Origin: CAZSHX01 sp964606895 | Lineage (GTDB): Bacteria > Bacteroidota > Ignavibacteria > Kapaibacteriales > UBA2268 | Direction of reading: 5' to 3' | NCBI GenBank assembly: GCA_964606895.1 | Contig: CAZSHX010000009.1 | Span: 17,811-81,810, forward strand | DNA: 64,000 nucleotides | In this document: positions 1 to 8,656 of the stretch, piece after piece | How the letters are laid out: the number at the start of each line of letters is the position of its first letter | Numbering within the stretch: the first letter of the stretch is position 1 | Made by a program: the position numbers and the translations under genes | Notes under the pieces: model-generated | The model's database searches: none | What the model saw: the letters and a program-made list of their open reading frames with translations, nothing else | What the model was told of the DNA's origin: nothing

Positions 1-409
1 TTTTTAAACCGAATTTAAAAGTAGCAAGCGAATCCTGAACTTTTTGCAAAGCTTTTGCAACCTGCAAACGTGCAAAAGCTTTCGGAGCAGTATAAATTTT
101 CTCTCGGGTAAAGTTATTCGAATTGGCATAGCGAATATCGAGCACTATTCCATGAATGGTTTTCTCCAGGTCCACCATTCGATTATCAGCATTAATATTT
201 ACTTGCTGTTGATAATCTTTGAGTGATTGTGTTAAATCAAGATTATAAGGATTTCTAACAAGCGAATCATTATTCTTCATACCATAAGTTGACGAGCCAA
301 TTATAGTTGAAAAAACGAATACTATCAGCAAAAATCCGATCCTGCTTGTTTCGAACAGAAATTGATTTTGACTTTCATGCTTATTTGTTTTAACATCAGC
401 CATATTCAT
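1..409 (-). CDS. D-alanyl-D-alanine dipeptidase, VanX/DdpX type (M15D), 3' part outside window
   Basis: This reading frame runs off the left edge, so only about 136 N-terminal residues are visible. It opens MNMADVKTNK, has one hydrophobic stretch (about residues 24-40, FLLIVFVFSTIIGSS) that looks like a signal peptide or anchor, and then carries GIVLDIRYANSNNF and KIYTAPKAFARLQVAKAL. These resemble the start of the zinc D-Ala-D-Ala dipeptidase domain. The zinc and catalytic motifs (SxHxxGxAxD and the later ExxH) would lie beyond the window. The family cleaves D-Ala-D-Ala, here presumably in the periplasm for peptidoglycan turnover. The start codon could be 409 or 403. It begins 13 bp after the subtilisin gene stops, on the same strand, so cotranscription is likely. 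Family assignment is good; exact role is inferred. Confidence 0.78.
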   Translation of the reverse strand, partial: MNMADVKTNKHESQNQFLFETSRIGFLLIVFVFSTIIGSSTYGMKNNDSLVRNPYNLDLTQSLKDYQQQVNINADNRMVDLEKTIHGIVLDIRYANSNNFTREKIYTAPKAFARLQVAKALQKVQDSLATFKFGLK

Positions 410-421
410 TCCATCAATTTA

Positions 422-3400
422 TTACTTCACTATTGCAAACTTTTTGAAATCGGATTCTATTACCGTTCCATCGGAATTATTGGTTTTTACTTTGAAAAGA
501 TAGACTCCCGAACCGAGAAAATTGCCTTTGTTATCTTTTCCGTCCCATTCCACGCCTCCGTTACCGTCGGATTCAATCAATGTTTGAAGTAATTCACCCG
601 ATAGGGAAAGTATGTAAACACTTGCTTTGGTTGGCAGATTTGCAAAAAAGATATTCGGACTCTTGTTCAATTCTATCGGATTCGGATAGACAAAAGCATT
701 ATCGGGGTTATCGGCAAAGAAAACGAATCCAAGAGTATTTCCTGCACCTTTGGTAATTGGGATATTGTCCAATGACATAATATTGCTTGAAGTAAGGGTA
801 TAAGTAAATCCTAAAGCACCTATAGTTTCAGATTTGTCGAGTTCGATGAAAACCTGATTCGGATTGTTTTCATCAAGAGTGATTTTGGAAATTTTACCCG
901 TCGGTTTCAGAATATAATTTGAAATGGATTCAGCAGTTGATTTGTCCACCTTTTCTGAATATCCGAGCAAGAGCTTGTAATTGTTGATGACATCAAGTTT
1001 AAGAAGATACATCTCTTTTGGATTTTCTTCATCAGTTGGAATATCGAAATTCACATTAGTTGCAAGAGTAGGAGTTCTATAGAAATCTTTGAAAGAATTA
1101 ACCGAAACAGAATAATTGCCTTTTGGCAGAGGTTCCGAAAAAATCAAAACAGCAATCGAATCATTCATACGATTGACCGTCGAGCACAGAAATTCAGTAT
1201 TTGTATTCAAAACAATTTTGAAATTTCTTGCTTCCAGAGGTCGCCAGGGGAGTTTGCCGTTAAATTTAATTTTCAGAAATCTATTGCCTTCCGGTACAGC
1301 ATCCGTTGGTTTGATAGGATTATGAGTATATACATCAAGGAGCAGGGAATAGTCGCTGACTGTATCCTTCAAATTCTTGTTATAGGCTTGAAGCAAAAAT
1401 TGATAAGTCCTATTTTTATTCAAACCAGTTAATTCGATGCTATCCTTGGTTGTTCTGAGGATTCTGTTCACGAAATAATTTCCATTCTGCAAAATAAGTT
1501 CGTAAAGATTTACTCCTTCTGAACCTGCTACTTTATCCCAAAAGAGAAAAGCGCTAGAATCGTTCAGAGCATAACCGTCAAAACCTGTCGGAGTTTGAGG
1601 TCCGGAAAATCCGGCATTATATTCAAAAAATTGGGTACCATTGCCTGTTGAAAATCCAATCTCACTTGTACCATTATTATCAAAATCATAGACTACGGCA
1701 GAATTTGCAAAAGCATTGGAATACCACCAAAACGGTTTCAATTGTTGCTTAATATTATCCCATTTGAATATATATAAATAAGGAAAAGGAGAAACGATTA
1801 TTTCATCACCTTGAATACCATCTACGTTTCCGGATGTAAGACCGTTCCTGTAAGTCACTCCGGTTCTTGTTGAACCGCTTCTTACTCCGTAAAAATGGTC
1901 GTAAGCAATATAATTGTAATTATTCGGTCCGTTGGATTTCAAAATTCTAAAGTTCCAGATAATATCGCCTGATTCCTCCCTGTCGAAAAATACATTACTC
2001 CCATAATTGAGAATTGCAAGTTCCGGAATTCCATCGCCGTCAATATCTGCTTTGCACATAATCTGAGGACTGAAGGAAGTTTTGTTAATGTCCATAAACT
2101 CAAGTTTCAGAGTGTTATTCACAAATTCAAAAATAAATAATTGTCCTTTTTCATTTACGAAAGCAAGTTCATTTTTCCCGTCACCGTCAAAATCACCAAA
2201 AGCATGCCCTGGAGCAGTTCCAATTAGTTTATAATCAACAGAATTAACAGAATCAAAAGGTAAACTTGTTTGAGTCAATATACTATATTTACTGCCTGAA
2301 TTAGAAATGATATGAAACGCTGTATCTGAAAAACAAACCACTTCGTCCTTTTTGTCTCCTGTGAAGTCAAAAAGTCCTGCCGCCCTTAGATTTCCGGAAA
2401 TTGTATCCTGAAAAAGTATTGAAGAAAATGGTGAATCTCCTGCAGTTTTGGATTGAAATAAAATACTTGCCCCAAAAGACTTAGTCAATATTTCCTGAAT
2501 TCCGTCGCCATTTGAATCACCAAATCCGACAGGTATCCAAACATCTTTTAAAGTATCCCTTTGAACAAATTCATTATTGGCGAATTCAAAAACTTTGGTT
2601 GACTGCCAGATTCCATAGCTTATATCATCTGCGGCAAAACATTTTTTACCGTTCCCGTACAAATCGGCAACCATATTATTTACATAGAGCAAAGGAAGTG
2701 TATTATATTTTTTTGAGAAATTGGAAGTTGTCATTTCTTCATTTTTTCGCATAAAAGAAAAAGGTCTGATTTCGGTTTTACCGTCGTTCCTTATGCAGAT
2801 TGCCTGTGCTTCCATCAAAACATTTTTTGGTATTTCACCACTTAAAACGATAGTATGGAAATGTGTTTCATAATTATTGTCACTAACTTCCGTGAATTCA
2901 TCCGTGCTGTTGTTTGGTCTGTATTTCACTGAAAATCTCGTCAATTGATTCGTCATGCAAGCAATAGCCACGGCTCTTTTCTCACCAAACCATGTATCAA
3001 CAGCTTTGACTGAAAGGATACTCAATGGAGAAGCATCGGAAACGATATTGATATAAGTCCGTTTTTCGATTGTCGAATAATTCTTCAGATTAACGAGAAC
3101 TCTTATGGTGTAAACTGTATCTATGAGTGAATCAGGATTCAGGTAAGCTATAGTGTCATTCTTTATTTGGTTTGAACTTACTTCAGAAATTTTCTCCCAT
3201 TTCTGAGGTGTTTCACCTTTGCCGATAGAAACCTGCATTGAAGAAAATAGAGGCGTTACGATTGATGCTACAACTGGAATTTTTTTTGAAATCGTTGACC
3301 GAACAAATACCTCACCGGTATTTGGATATGAGATAGTAATATTCGAAATACCGGCAAAATTCACTGCACTTCCTGCATTCAAAACACCTGCACCGGTTTT

Positions 3401-4735
3401 TTCATCCCAACCAGGCGATTCAATGTCGGTGGCTGTTGCTTCAAGAATACCATATATGTCTTTTGGAGAAAGATTAGGATTAATTTCGAAAAGTAAAGCC
3501 ATTGTGGCTGAAACAAACGGTGCTGAAAGTGAAGTTCCGCTTGATTTTTTGTAACTTTTAACAAAATTTGTAGTTAAAATGCTTGTACCGGGTGCAACGA
3601 GTCCAAGCCTTGGACCGTAATTGCTTTGGTAATCCCTCTGATTCTTTTCATTTGAAGAACCTACTGAAATAACTTCTTCGAAATCGGATGGGAAGTGATT
3701 TTCAAACCAGCCATTATTACCGGATGAAGCAGACATAACACAACCAAGTGAATAAGCGAATTTGATAGCATCATGAACAATCGTTGAAGGTTGCTCCTCG
3801 CCAAAACTGAAATTCAAAACCTTTGCACCGTTAACTGCTCCATAAACAATTGCTGTTGCTATGTTATCAGATTCTGCATTTCCTGTGGCATCGAAAGCTC
3901 TCAATGTCATTATTTTTGCATTATATGCTAAACCGATTATGCCGGTATTGTTATTACCCTGTGCGGCAATCACGCCTGAAACAATCGTCCCGTGGCTGTG
4001 TTCATCTTCCGGAACCGGCGAAAACTCGTTTGCTCTGCCGATATTTGGAACAAACTGGTTCACAAAACTATAACCAATAACATCATCTGCATAACCATTC
4101 CCATCGTCATCAATACCGTTTAAATCTCCCGAGATACCATTAATTTTAACACTATCGGGCCAAGGTTCAAAAGTTCCGTTGTGATTGATATCTTCTTTTG
4201 AGTTTATCCAAAGCTGATTGACTAAATCAGGATGGTCCCATTCAATACCTGTATCAACAACTCCGACAATAATTCCTTTGCCGGTTGCTTTCAACCATGC
4301 TTTTTCTGCAAAAACCGCTTTTAATCCCCATTGGTCATAATATAACGGGTCATTTGGAGGCGTAGTAATCTCTTCAATCCGATAATTCGTATTTCTCTCA
4401 AATTGAAGAATCTCAGGCATTGTCTTTAATTCGAACAGAATTCCGGAAATATTCGATTTTTTTGGTAAATAGATTATATAATAATTCTGAAGGTTTTTTA
4501 ATGCTTGATTGGCTGAAGGAGCAAGAAGAATGTTTGAATTTTTGGAATAAATATCCAAAACATTATGGAAAACAGATTTTTCCGGAATGTAAATATTTGG
4601 AAAAGATGTCCTGATTTTCTCTATAGTTTCAGCACTTTTTACTTTAATAATAAATGAATCGAATTCTAAAGGTTCCTTAGCAAAAACATTAGAGCAACCT
4701 AAAAAAAATAATATCAATAACAAGTATCTACGCAT
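422..4735 (-). CDS. Secreted subtilisin-like serine peptidase (S8) with T9SS sorting domain
   Basis: A 1,437-aa exported protease. An N-terminal signal peptide (about residues 1-19, ending NVFA) precedes a short prodomain-like region. The S8 catalytic domain has its triad in the expected order: Asp161 (VVDTGIEWDHPD), His248 (EDEHSHGT) and Ser402 (SSGTSLSAP), with an SSGNNG oxyanion segment near 338-342. An Asp/Asn/Gly-rich loop at 204-219 looks calcium-binding. Further on are FG-GAP/VCBS-like repeats with DxNxDG or DFDGDG motifs (for example AFGDFDGDGKNELAF) and a fibronectin-III-like segment. The last ~90 residues, from YPNPIELN to KKFAIVK, form a type A T9SS C-terminal sorting domain, so the protein should cross the outer membrane by T9SS and be anchored or released there. 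Substrate is unknown. A partial VanX-like gene follows 12 bp downstream. Confidence 0.93.
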   Translation of the reverse strand: MRRYLLLILFFLGCSNVFAKEPLEFDSFIIKVKSAETIEKIRTSFPNIYIPEKSVFHNVLDIYSKNSNILLAPSANQALKNLQNYYIIYLPKKSNISGILFELKTMPEILQFERNTNYRIEEITTPPNDPLYYDQWGLKAVFAEKAWLKATGKGIIVGVVDTGIEWDHPDLVNQLWINSKEDINHNGTFEPWPDSVKINGISGDLNGIDDDGNGYADDVIGYSFVNQFVPNIGRANEFSPVPEDEHSHGTIVSGVIAAQGNNNTGIIGLAYNAKIMTLRAFDATGNAESDNIATAIVYGAVNGAKVLNFSFGEEQPSTIVHDAIKFAYSLGCVMSASSGNNGWFENHFPSDFEEVISVGSSNEKNQRDYQSNYGPRLGLVAPGTSILTTNFVKSYKKSSGTSLSAPFVSATMALLFEINPNLSPKDIYGILEATATDIESPGWDEKTGAGVLNAGSAVNFAGISNITISYPNTGEVFVRSTISKKIPVVASIVTPLFSSMQVSIGKGETPQKWEKISEVSSNQIKNDTIAYLNPDSLIDTVYTIRVLVNLKNYSTIEKRTYINIVSDASPLSILSVKAVDTWFGEKRAVAIACMTNQLTRFSVKYRPNNSTDEFTEVSDNNYETHFHTIVLSGEIPKNVLMEAQAICIRNDGKTEIRPFSFMRKNEEMTTSNFSKKYNTLPLLYVNNMVADLYGNGKKCFAADDISYGIWQSTKVFEFANNEFVQRDTLKDVWIPVGFGDSNGDGIQEILTKSFGASILFQSKTAGDSPFSSILFQDTISGNLRAAGLFDFTGDKKDEVVCFSDTAFHIISNSGSKYSILTQTSLPFDSVNSVDYKLIGTAPGHAFGDFDGDGKNELAFVNEKGQLFIFEFVNNTLKLEFMDINKTSFSPQIMCKADIDGDGIPELAILNYGSNVFFDREESGDIIWNFRILKSNGPNNYNYIAYDHFYGVRSGSTRTGVTYRNGLTSGNVDGIQGDEIIVSPFPYLYIFKWDNIKQQLKPFWWYSNAFANSAVVYDFDNNGTSEIGFSTGNGTQFFEYNAGFSGPQTPTGFDGYALNDSSAFLFWDKVAGSEGVNLYELILQNGNYFVNRILRTTKDSIELTGLNKNRTYQFLLQAYNKNLKDTVSDYSLLLDVYTHNPIKPTDAVPEGNRFLKIKFNGKLPWRPLEARNFKIVLNTNTEFLCSTVNRMNDSIAVLIFSEPLPKGNYSVSVNSFKDFYRTPTLATNVNFDIPTDEENPKEMYLLKLDVINNYKLLLGYSEKVDKSTAESISNYILKPTGKISKITLDENNPNQVFIELDKSETIGALGFTYTLTSSNIMSLDNIPITKGAGNTLGFVFFADNPDNAFVYPNPIELNKSPNIFFANLPTKASVYILSLSGELLQTLIESDGNGGVEWDGKDNKGNFLGSGVYLFKVKTNNSDGTVIESDFKKFAIVK

Positions 4736-4884
4736 ATTTTGTCCTAAATATCAAAAACACTAACTATAAGGAACTAAGAAAATTGAAAAATATTTTAACA
4801 TCAATCAAAAAATTGCAAAACCTAAAAATTTTATTTGAAATTTCGACAATATTTTCATATTTTAGATGTCTGATAGATGAAAAG

Positions 4885-5664
4885 ATGAAAAAAGCATTAT
4901 CACATATTGCAATTTTGGCGTTAACGCTCTTAACAATTTCCTGCGGAGTTGATAACACTAATTCCTATGTTACCACCAAACCTCAAAAGCAACAAGTAAA
5001 AACCCAAACCAAATGGTTAGTCGAAACAAACTCAGAAAAATTGATTTCAATTTTTTCCTACAAAGAATATGACATAACAGGTAAGATTATTAAATATTCC
5101 GAATATTCAGAAACCGGTCTGCTTTCTTCTGAAACTTCTTATTCTTATATTCAAAACGAAAGCCGCGAATTAAAGAATTTTTATAATGTTTCAGGCAGTA
5201 TTGATTCTATTCAGAATAACCTTTATACTTATGATTTAAAAGGAAATATTACCAAGAAAATTGTATTTGACAAATTGGGAGATACGGTTGTTATTCTCAA
5301 TTACGATTATGATTCCAAGGGCAATCTCATCAAAAAAGTAGAATTTAATCCCAAAAATCTTGATAGGTCCGAAACTAATTATACTAACAACTATAACCCA
5401 AGCGGGCTGATTGTTGAAAGAGTCATTAATCCCGGAATCAATGGACGTTATGATTTAAAAGAAGAATTCAAATATGTAGTTGATGCAAGTACAATCGAAA
5501 AAAAATCTTATGATTCAACCGGGAAAGTTCAGCTGATTTATTCCTACATATATAATTCTGACGGAAAAATCATTAAAGAAATCTTAAGTAATAATGCTGA
5601 TGTGATTATCAAAAAATTCCAATATGTATATACTTATTTCAATTCCGGAAATTTCGAAGAATAA
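4885..5664 (+). CDS. YD-repeat-like lipoprotein
   Basis: The start at 4885 (MKKALSHIAILAL) is preferred over an ATG-like start 102 bp upstream because it places a lipoprotein signal at the N-terminus: a hydrophobic stretch followed by LLTISC, with Cys as the lipidated residue. The mature part (about 240 aa) is made of repeated units such as YDLKGNITKKIV, YDYDSKGNLIKKVEF, YDSTGKVQLIYSY and YNSDGKIIKEI, which resemble the YD/RHS-type beta-hairpin repeats seen in Bacteroidota lipoproteins. It should sit in the periplasm or on the outer membrane. No enzyme motif is visible. It converges with the MFS gene, overlapping its 3' end by 31 bp. Confidence 0.75.
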   Translation: MKKALSHIAILALTLLTISCGVDNTNSYVTTKPQKQQVKTQTKWLVETNSEKLISIFSYKEYDITGKIIKYSEYSETGLLSSETSYSYIQNESRELKNFYNVSGSIDSIQNNLYTYDLKGNITKKIVFDKLGDTVVILNYDYDSKGNLIKKVEFNPKNLDRSETNYTNNYNPSGLIVERVINPGINGRYDLKEEFKYVVDASTIEKKSYDSTGKVQLIYSYIYNSDGKIIKEILSNNADVIIKKFQYVYTYFNSGNFEE

Positions 5665-7037
5665 AATATCATCCCAATAACAGAAATTATTCCTATTATC
5701 AAAAATACTACCCAGAATTTCCAGGGTTCATAATTATTCCACAACAATGCGGTCAAATCTGCCTGACTAAGTCCTGTTACCTTTTGAAGGGAAATCATTG
5801 AATTTGTAGCCTCAGTTTTTATCTGTGGGAAATGTTCATTTAAATATTTCATTGCCAAAACGGATTTTTCCCCGATACTTTTATACAAATATCCACCAAG
5901 CAAAGAACCAAAGCCCAGCCCTAATGCCAGCGATACATTCAGGTAGCTCATAAATAAACCTTTATCTTCTTTAGACGACATGGTGCCAAGTACTTCGTTT
6001 AATTTGGGATTTGTAATCATCTCACCGATTGAATAAACAACCATTCCAGTTATCAGAATACCACCGGAGAAAGAAATCCCGCAAAGAAATAAACCTAATG
6101 TTGAGATTAGAATTCCGAATAGAATAACTTTGTGTTTGTTATATTTTGAAAGGAAATACGAACTCAAAGCAACGCCGCCAATAACAATCAGAGCATTGAT
6201 ATTGTATAGCCATTCGTAGCTAATCATTAGTCCCCTTGATGTCTCAGTAAGTATTGCCCGTGGGAGATGAAGTGAAGATGCCACTGCAGAAGTATTACTC
6301 CAGTCATAAATAAAATTGGGTAAAGTTTCGTAGAATTGCATATAAATGATAGCAAATCCGGACATAATCAACACAAGCCAAAAAACTTCCGGCTTAAACA
6401 GATTTATGAAGATTTTTCTTAGTGTTTTTCTTGTGGTTTCTGTTAATAATGAATGGAAGAAATTATCTTTGGGAAGAATCCAAACCAGGACCAGATTTAC
6501 TATTGATATAGATATACTACCAATAAACACAGATGTAAAAGAAATTTCCTTTAGATATTTTGAAAGCGGGGGAACAAAAAAAACTGCAAGATTTAAAAGC
6601 ATGAAATATATTCCCCACCCGAGCGATGAGTTGGTTTTGTTCAGTTGTGCAGAGATTGAACCTTGTAAAGCGGGTTTGAAAATTCCGCTTCCGATTCCAA
6701 GTATAATTGCCCCTGCTAAAAACAATTCATAACTTCCATGCAAAGCGAGCAGAATATAGCCAGGAATAATCAGGAAATATGAAGCGATTATTGATTTTTT
6801 ATGTCCGAATTTATCTGAAAAAGCACCTGAAATCAGAGGAGTAAGATTCTGAAAAAGTGCCCACCAAAAGAATATAACTCCTTTTACGGTTTGCTCCCAA
6901 TGCAAACCTCCGCCTGCATCCTTTTGGGCTATAAATATCGGCAACTGCAACAGTACGCACCAGTAGGCAAGTTTTTCAAGCATTTGAAAGACATTCAGAA
7001 ACCAAAACGAATATGTAAAAGTTTTTAGATTTTTCAT
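5634..7037 (-). CDS. MFS transporter, POT/peptide-transporter-like
   Basis: A 467-aa polytopic membrane protein with about 12 predicted helices. The loop between helices 2 and 3 carries the MFS signature-like SDKFGHKKSII, and the following region GIGSGIFKPALQG resembles the conserved segment of proton-coupled oligopeptide transporters (PTR2/POT), so uptake of small peptides is the best guess. It lies 22 bp downstream of the DUF1460 hydrolase gene on the same strand, and a VanX-like dipeptidase lies nearby. That context would fit import of wall peptides released during peptidoglycan turnover. This is inferred from neighbours; a drug or sugar transporter cannot be excluded. The 3' end overlaps the convergent lipoprotein gene by 31 bp. 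Confidence 0.8.
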   Translation of the reverse strand: MKNLKTFTYSFWFLNVFQMLEKLAYWCVLLQLPIFIAQKDAGGGLHWEQTVKGVIFFWWALFQNLTPLISGAFSDKFGHKKSIIASYFLIIPGYILLALHGSYELFLAGAIILGIGSGIFKPALQGSISAQLNKTNSSLGWGIYFMLLNLAVFFVPPLSKYLKEISFTSVFIGSISISIVNLVLVWILPKDNFFHSLLTETTRKTLRKIFINLFKPEVFWLVLIMSGFAIIYMQFYETLPNFIYDWSNTSAVASSLHLPRAILTETSRGLMISYEWLYNINALIVIGGVALSSYFLSKYNKHKVILFGILISTLGLFLCGISFSGGILITGMVVYSIGEMITNPKLNEVLGTMSSKEDKGLFMSYLNVSLALGLGFGSLLGGYLYKSIGEKSVLAMKYLNEHFPQIKTEATNSMISLQKVTGLSQADLTALLWNNYEPWKFWVVFLIIGIISVIGMIFYSSKFPELK

Positions 7038-7059
7038 TTAAGACTATTGAAACATTGAT

Positions 7060-7926
7060 TTACGGCATCAGGGGTCTTGCAACCGTAATCCCGATATGAG
7101 TTGAAACAGAATTTACATACTCACTGATAGTTGTATCCAGCACAACTTTTTTCTGTTTGAGTGAAGCATGAAGAAAATGAGTTTTATTATTTTTCACATA
7201 AGCCGTACCGACATGAGCGTAATCAAGTCCTTTTTTGTTTGTCGCAATGGCGATATAATCACCTGTTTGAATTTTGTTCTCGATGGAGACAATTCTGTCC
7301 TTCGGAACAAAATAATGTGGTCGGCTGTTGATTTCATTTTCAATTCCTGCAATTACCTCAATGTCTTTTGGATTCGATTTCAATTGTGGATAAAAATTGG
7401 GATTTTTCGACATAAAAAACAAATTCACAGGAAATTTATCGGGGTTGAGAGTTTTAGTAATATTTTTGATAACACCTTTTTTCTCATTATCAAAAATCCA
7501 ATCAGAAGTATAATGCAATCGGGACAAATAGCCCTGTAATTTTCCAGTTCTATATCTCGTAAATGTTATTTCATCTCTCAAATCATCCATTGAAGATTTG
7601 TTTTTCTTCAATATTCTTGCCAGACCCAGACAATTCTCATAAAAAGTGACACAATCAAGTCCATTGAAATTAATTATACATTCCTCACCGTTGGAAGATT
7701 CCAAAGTTCCGCCAATATAAGGAGTACCAAGAAATTTCAGTCCGATTTCAGCTATTAATTCTCCAAAAGCAATAGGTTTATTCTTTCCTGATGTAAATTC
7801 ATTGATGAGTTTTTTGAATTTTATTTCGGTGGAACCAATTGTTAAATCAGCAGTTATGCCTTTCATACTGATTAATGAAAAAAACGAAATAACTGATAAA
7901 GATTTTAAAGCTTCTCTTCTATGCAT
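7060..7926 (-). CDS. DUF1460 NlpC/P60-like peptidoglycan hydrolase, exported
   Basis: A 288-aa protein with an N-terminal twin-arginine-like start (MHRREALKSLSVISFFSLIS), suggesting export to the periplasm. The body matches the DUF1460 family, which has a papain-like NlpC/P60 fold and acts on the peptide side chains of peptidoglycan. Visible hallmarks are GTPYIGGTL, the catalytic cysteine Cys92 in FNGLDCVTF, and a candidate catalytic His in LDYAHVGTAYV near residue 240. Length is normal for the family. It precedes the MFS transporter by 22 bp, so both are probably one transcript. Amidase versus endopeptidase specificity cannot be read from the sequence. Confidence 0.85.
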   Translation of the reverse strand: MHRREALKSLSVISFFSLISMKGITADLTIGSTEIKFKKLINEFTSGKNKPIAFGELIAEIGLKFLGTPYIGGTLESSNGEECIINFNGLDCVTFYENCLGLARILKKNKSSMDDLRDEITFTRYRTGKLQGYLSRLHYTSDWIFDNEKKGVIKNITKTLNPDKFPVNLFFMSKNPNFYPQLKSNPKDIEVIAGIENEINSRPHYFVPKDRIVSIENKIQTGDYIAIATNKKGLDYAHVGTAYVKNNKTHFLHASLKQKKVVLDTTISEYVNSVSTHIGITVARPLMP

Positions 7927-8009
7927 AGTTTAAAAAGTAAGAAATTAGTAAAAAATACAGACTCACTAATAACGACGCACACAAGTATAATTCATTATTA
8001 AAAAAAATG

Positions 8010-8042
8010 TTTGCATTATTTAAAGATTTTTTATTATATTTG
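8010..8042 (+). promoter_or_regulatory. Bacteroidota-type promoter of the RRM gene
   Basis: A -33 box TTTG (8010-8013) is followed after 21 bases by a -7 box TATATTTG (8035-8042), an exact match to TTTG-N19-21-TAnnTTTG. The predicted start of transcription is near 8048. Confidence 0.8.
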
Positions 8043-8045
8043 TTC

Positions 8046-8061
8046 TGTACAATATTGTACA
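8046..8061. promoter_or_regulatory. Perfect 16-bp palindrome TGTACAATATTGTACA, candidate operator
   Basis: The two 8-bp halves are exact reverse complements with no loop, and the site begins three bases after the -7 box, so a bound dimeric repressor would cover the transcription start. Protein partner unknown. Confidence 0.6.
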
Positions 8062-8231
8062 TTTAGTTTAATAGTATTTTTGGGCGTATTTTGGTCTTTT
8101 TTTCCAATTTTTATTCATTTTTTAACTTCGCGTTGATTTATCTTCCGGTTACTGCGAATAATTGCCTCCCTAAATCTGTTGACTTAAAATTTAATTTTTT
8201 TTGTATTATTTTTTTCAGGAGTGTTTGACAT

Positions 8232-8558
8232 ATGAATATCTATGTCGGAAACCTAAGCTATCAGACAGGCGAGTCTGAGATCAGAACATTATTCGAAGAG
8301 CACGGTGAAGTGCAGACAGTTAAAATCGTAAAAGACAGAGATACCGGAAGACCAAGAGGGTTCGCCTTCGTTGAAATGGAGCAAGATCCAGGCAATGCCG
8401 CAATCGAAGCTCTTCAAGGTGTTGAACTCAATGGCAGAAACATTCAAGTGAATGAAGCCCACGAGAGAAAACCCGCACCAAGTCGCAACAATTTTAGCCG
8501 TGGCGGAAGCGGCGGCGGTGGAAATAGAAGATTTGACGATAGAAGAAGTAATTTCTAA
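8232..8558 (+). CDS. RRM-domain RNA-binding protein, glycine/arginine-rich tail
   Basis: A 108-aa protein with one RNA-recognition motif. RNP2 is IYVGNL at residues 3-8 and RNP1 is RGFAFVEM at 42-49, both with the aromatic residues that stack on RNA. The domain ends near residue 77 and is followed by a basic Gly/Arg/Ser-rich tail (RGGSGGGGNRRF), as in small cold-inducible RRM proteins of cyanobacteria and Bacteroidota. It probably binds mRNA in the cytoplasm. It has its own promoter, an operator-like palindrome and a long leader upstream, and a strong hairpin terminator downstream, so it is a single-gene unit. Confidence 0.93.
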   Translation: MNIYVGNLSYQTGESEIRTLFEEHGEVQTVKIVKDRDTGRPRGFAFVEMEQDPGNAAIEALQGVELNGRNIQVNEAHERKPAPSRNNFSRGGSGGGGNRRFDDRRSNF

Positions 8559-8575
8559 TATAAATCAAACAGTTT

Positions 8576-8606
8576 ATAAGGGGTAAATCTAAAGTTTACC
8601 CCTTAT
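8576..8606. terminator. Bidirectional hairpin terminator
   Basis: A 12-bp perfect stem (ATAAGGGGTAAA at 8576-8587 with its complement at 8595-8606) and a 7-nt loop lies between the convergent RRM and J-domain genes. The U-rich flank on either strand is modest. Confidence 0.8.
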
Positions 8607-8656
8607 TGTTATTTATTACCAACCCGATTATTATAATAAAGCTACGAAGAATAGCT

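Larger units (their letters stand above)
7927..8231. other. Divergent intergenic region (305 bp): promoter, operator candidate and long leader of the RRM gene
   Basis: No ORF is evident here. The stretch holds a full Bacteroidota-type promoter (8010-8042), a perfect 16-bp palindrome at the predicted start of transcription (8046-8061), a T-rich untranslated leader of about 180 nt, and an AGGAG ribosome site at 8217-8221, ten bases before the RRM start codon. A long leader is common for cold-shock-type RNA-binding protein genes. No convincing promoter was found for the leftward DUF1460 gene. Confidence 0.7.

Noticed and set aside
1..409. Vancomycin-resistance interpretation of the VanX-like gene
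   Set aside because: No vanH or D-Ala-D-Lac ligase is visible and chromosomal DdpX-type dipeptidases serve wall turnover; only part of the gene is seen.
4783..4884. Longer N-terminus of the YD-repeat lipoprotein
   Set aside because: It would bury the lipoprotein signal inside the protein; the start at 4885 gives a proper signal peptide and lipobox.
7168..7539. 123-aa plus-strand ORF opposite the DUF1460 gene
   Set aside because: It is the antisense shadow of a well-supported coding region and has no recognisable domain or ribosome site.
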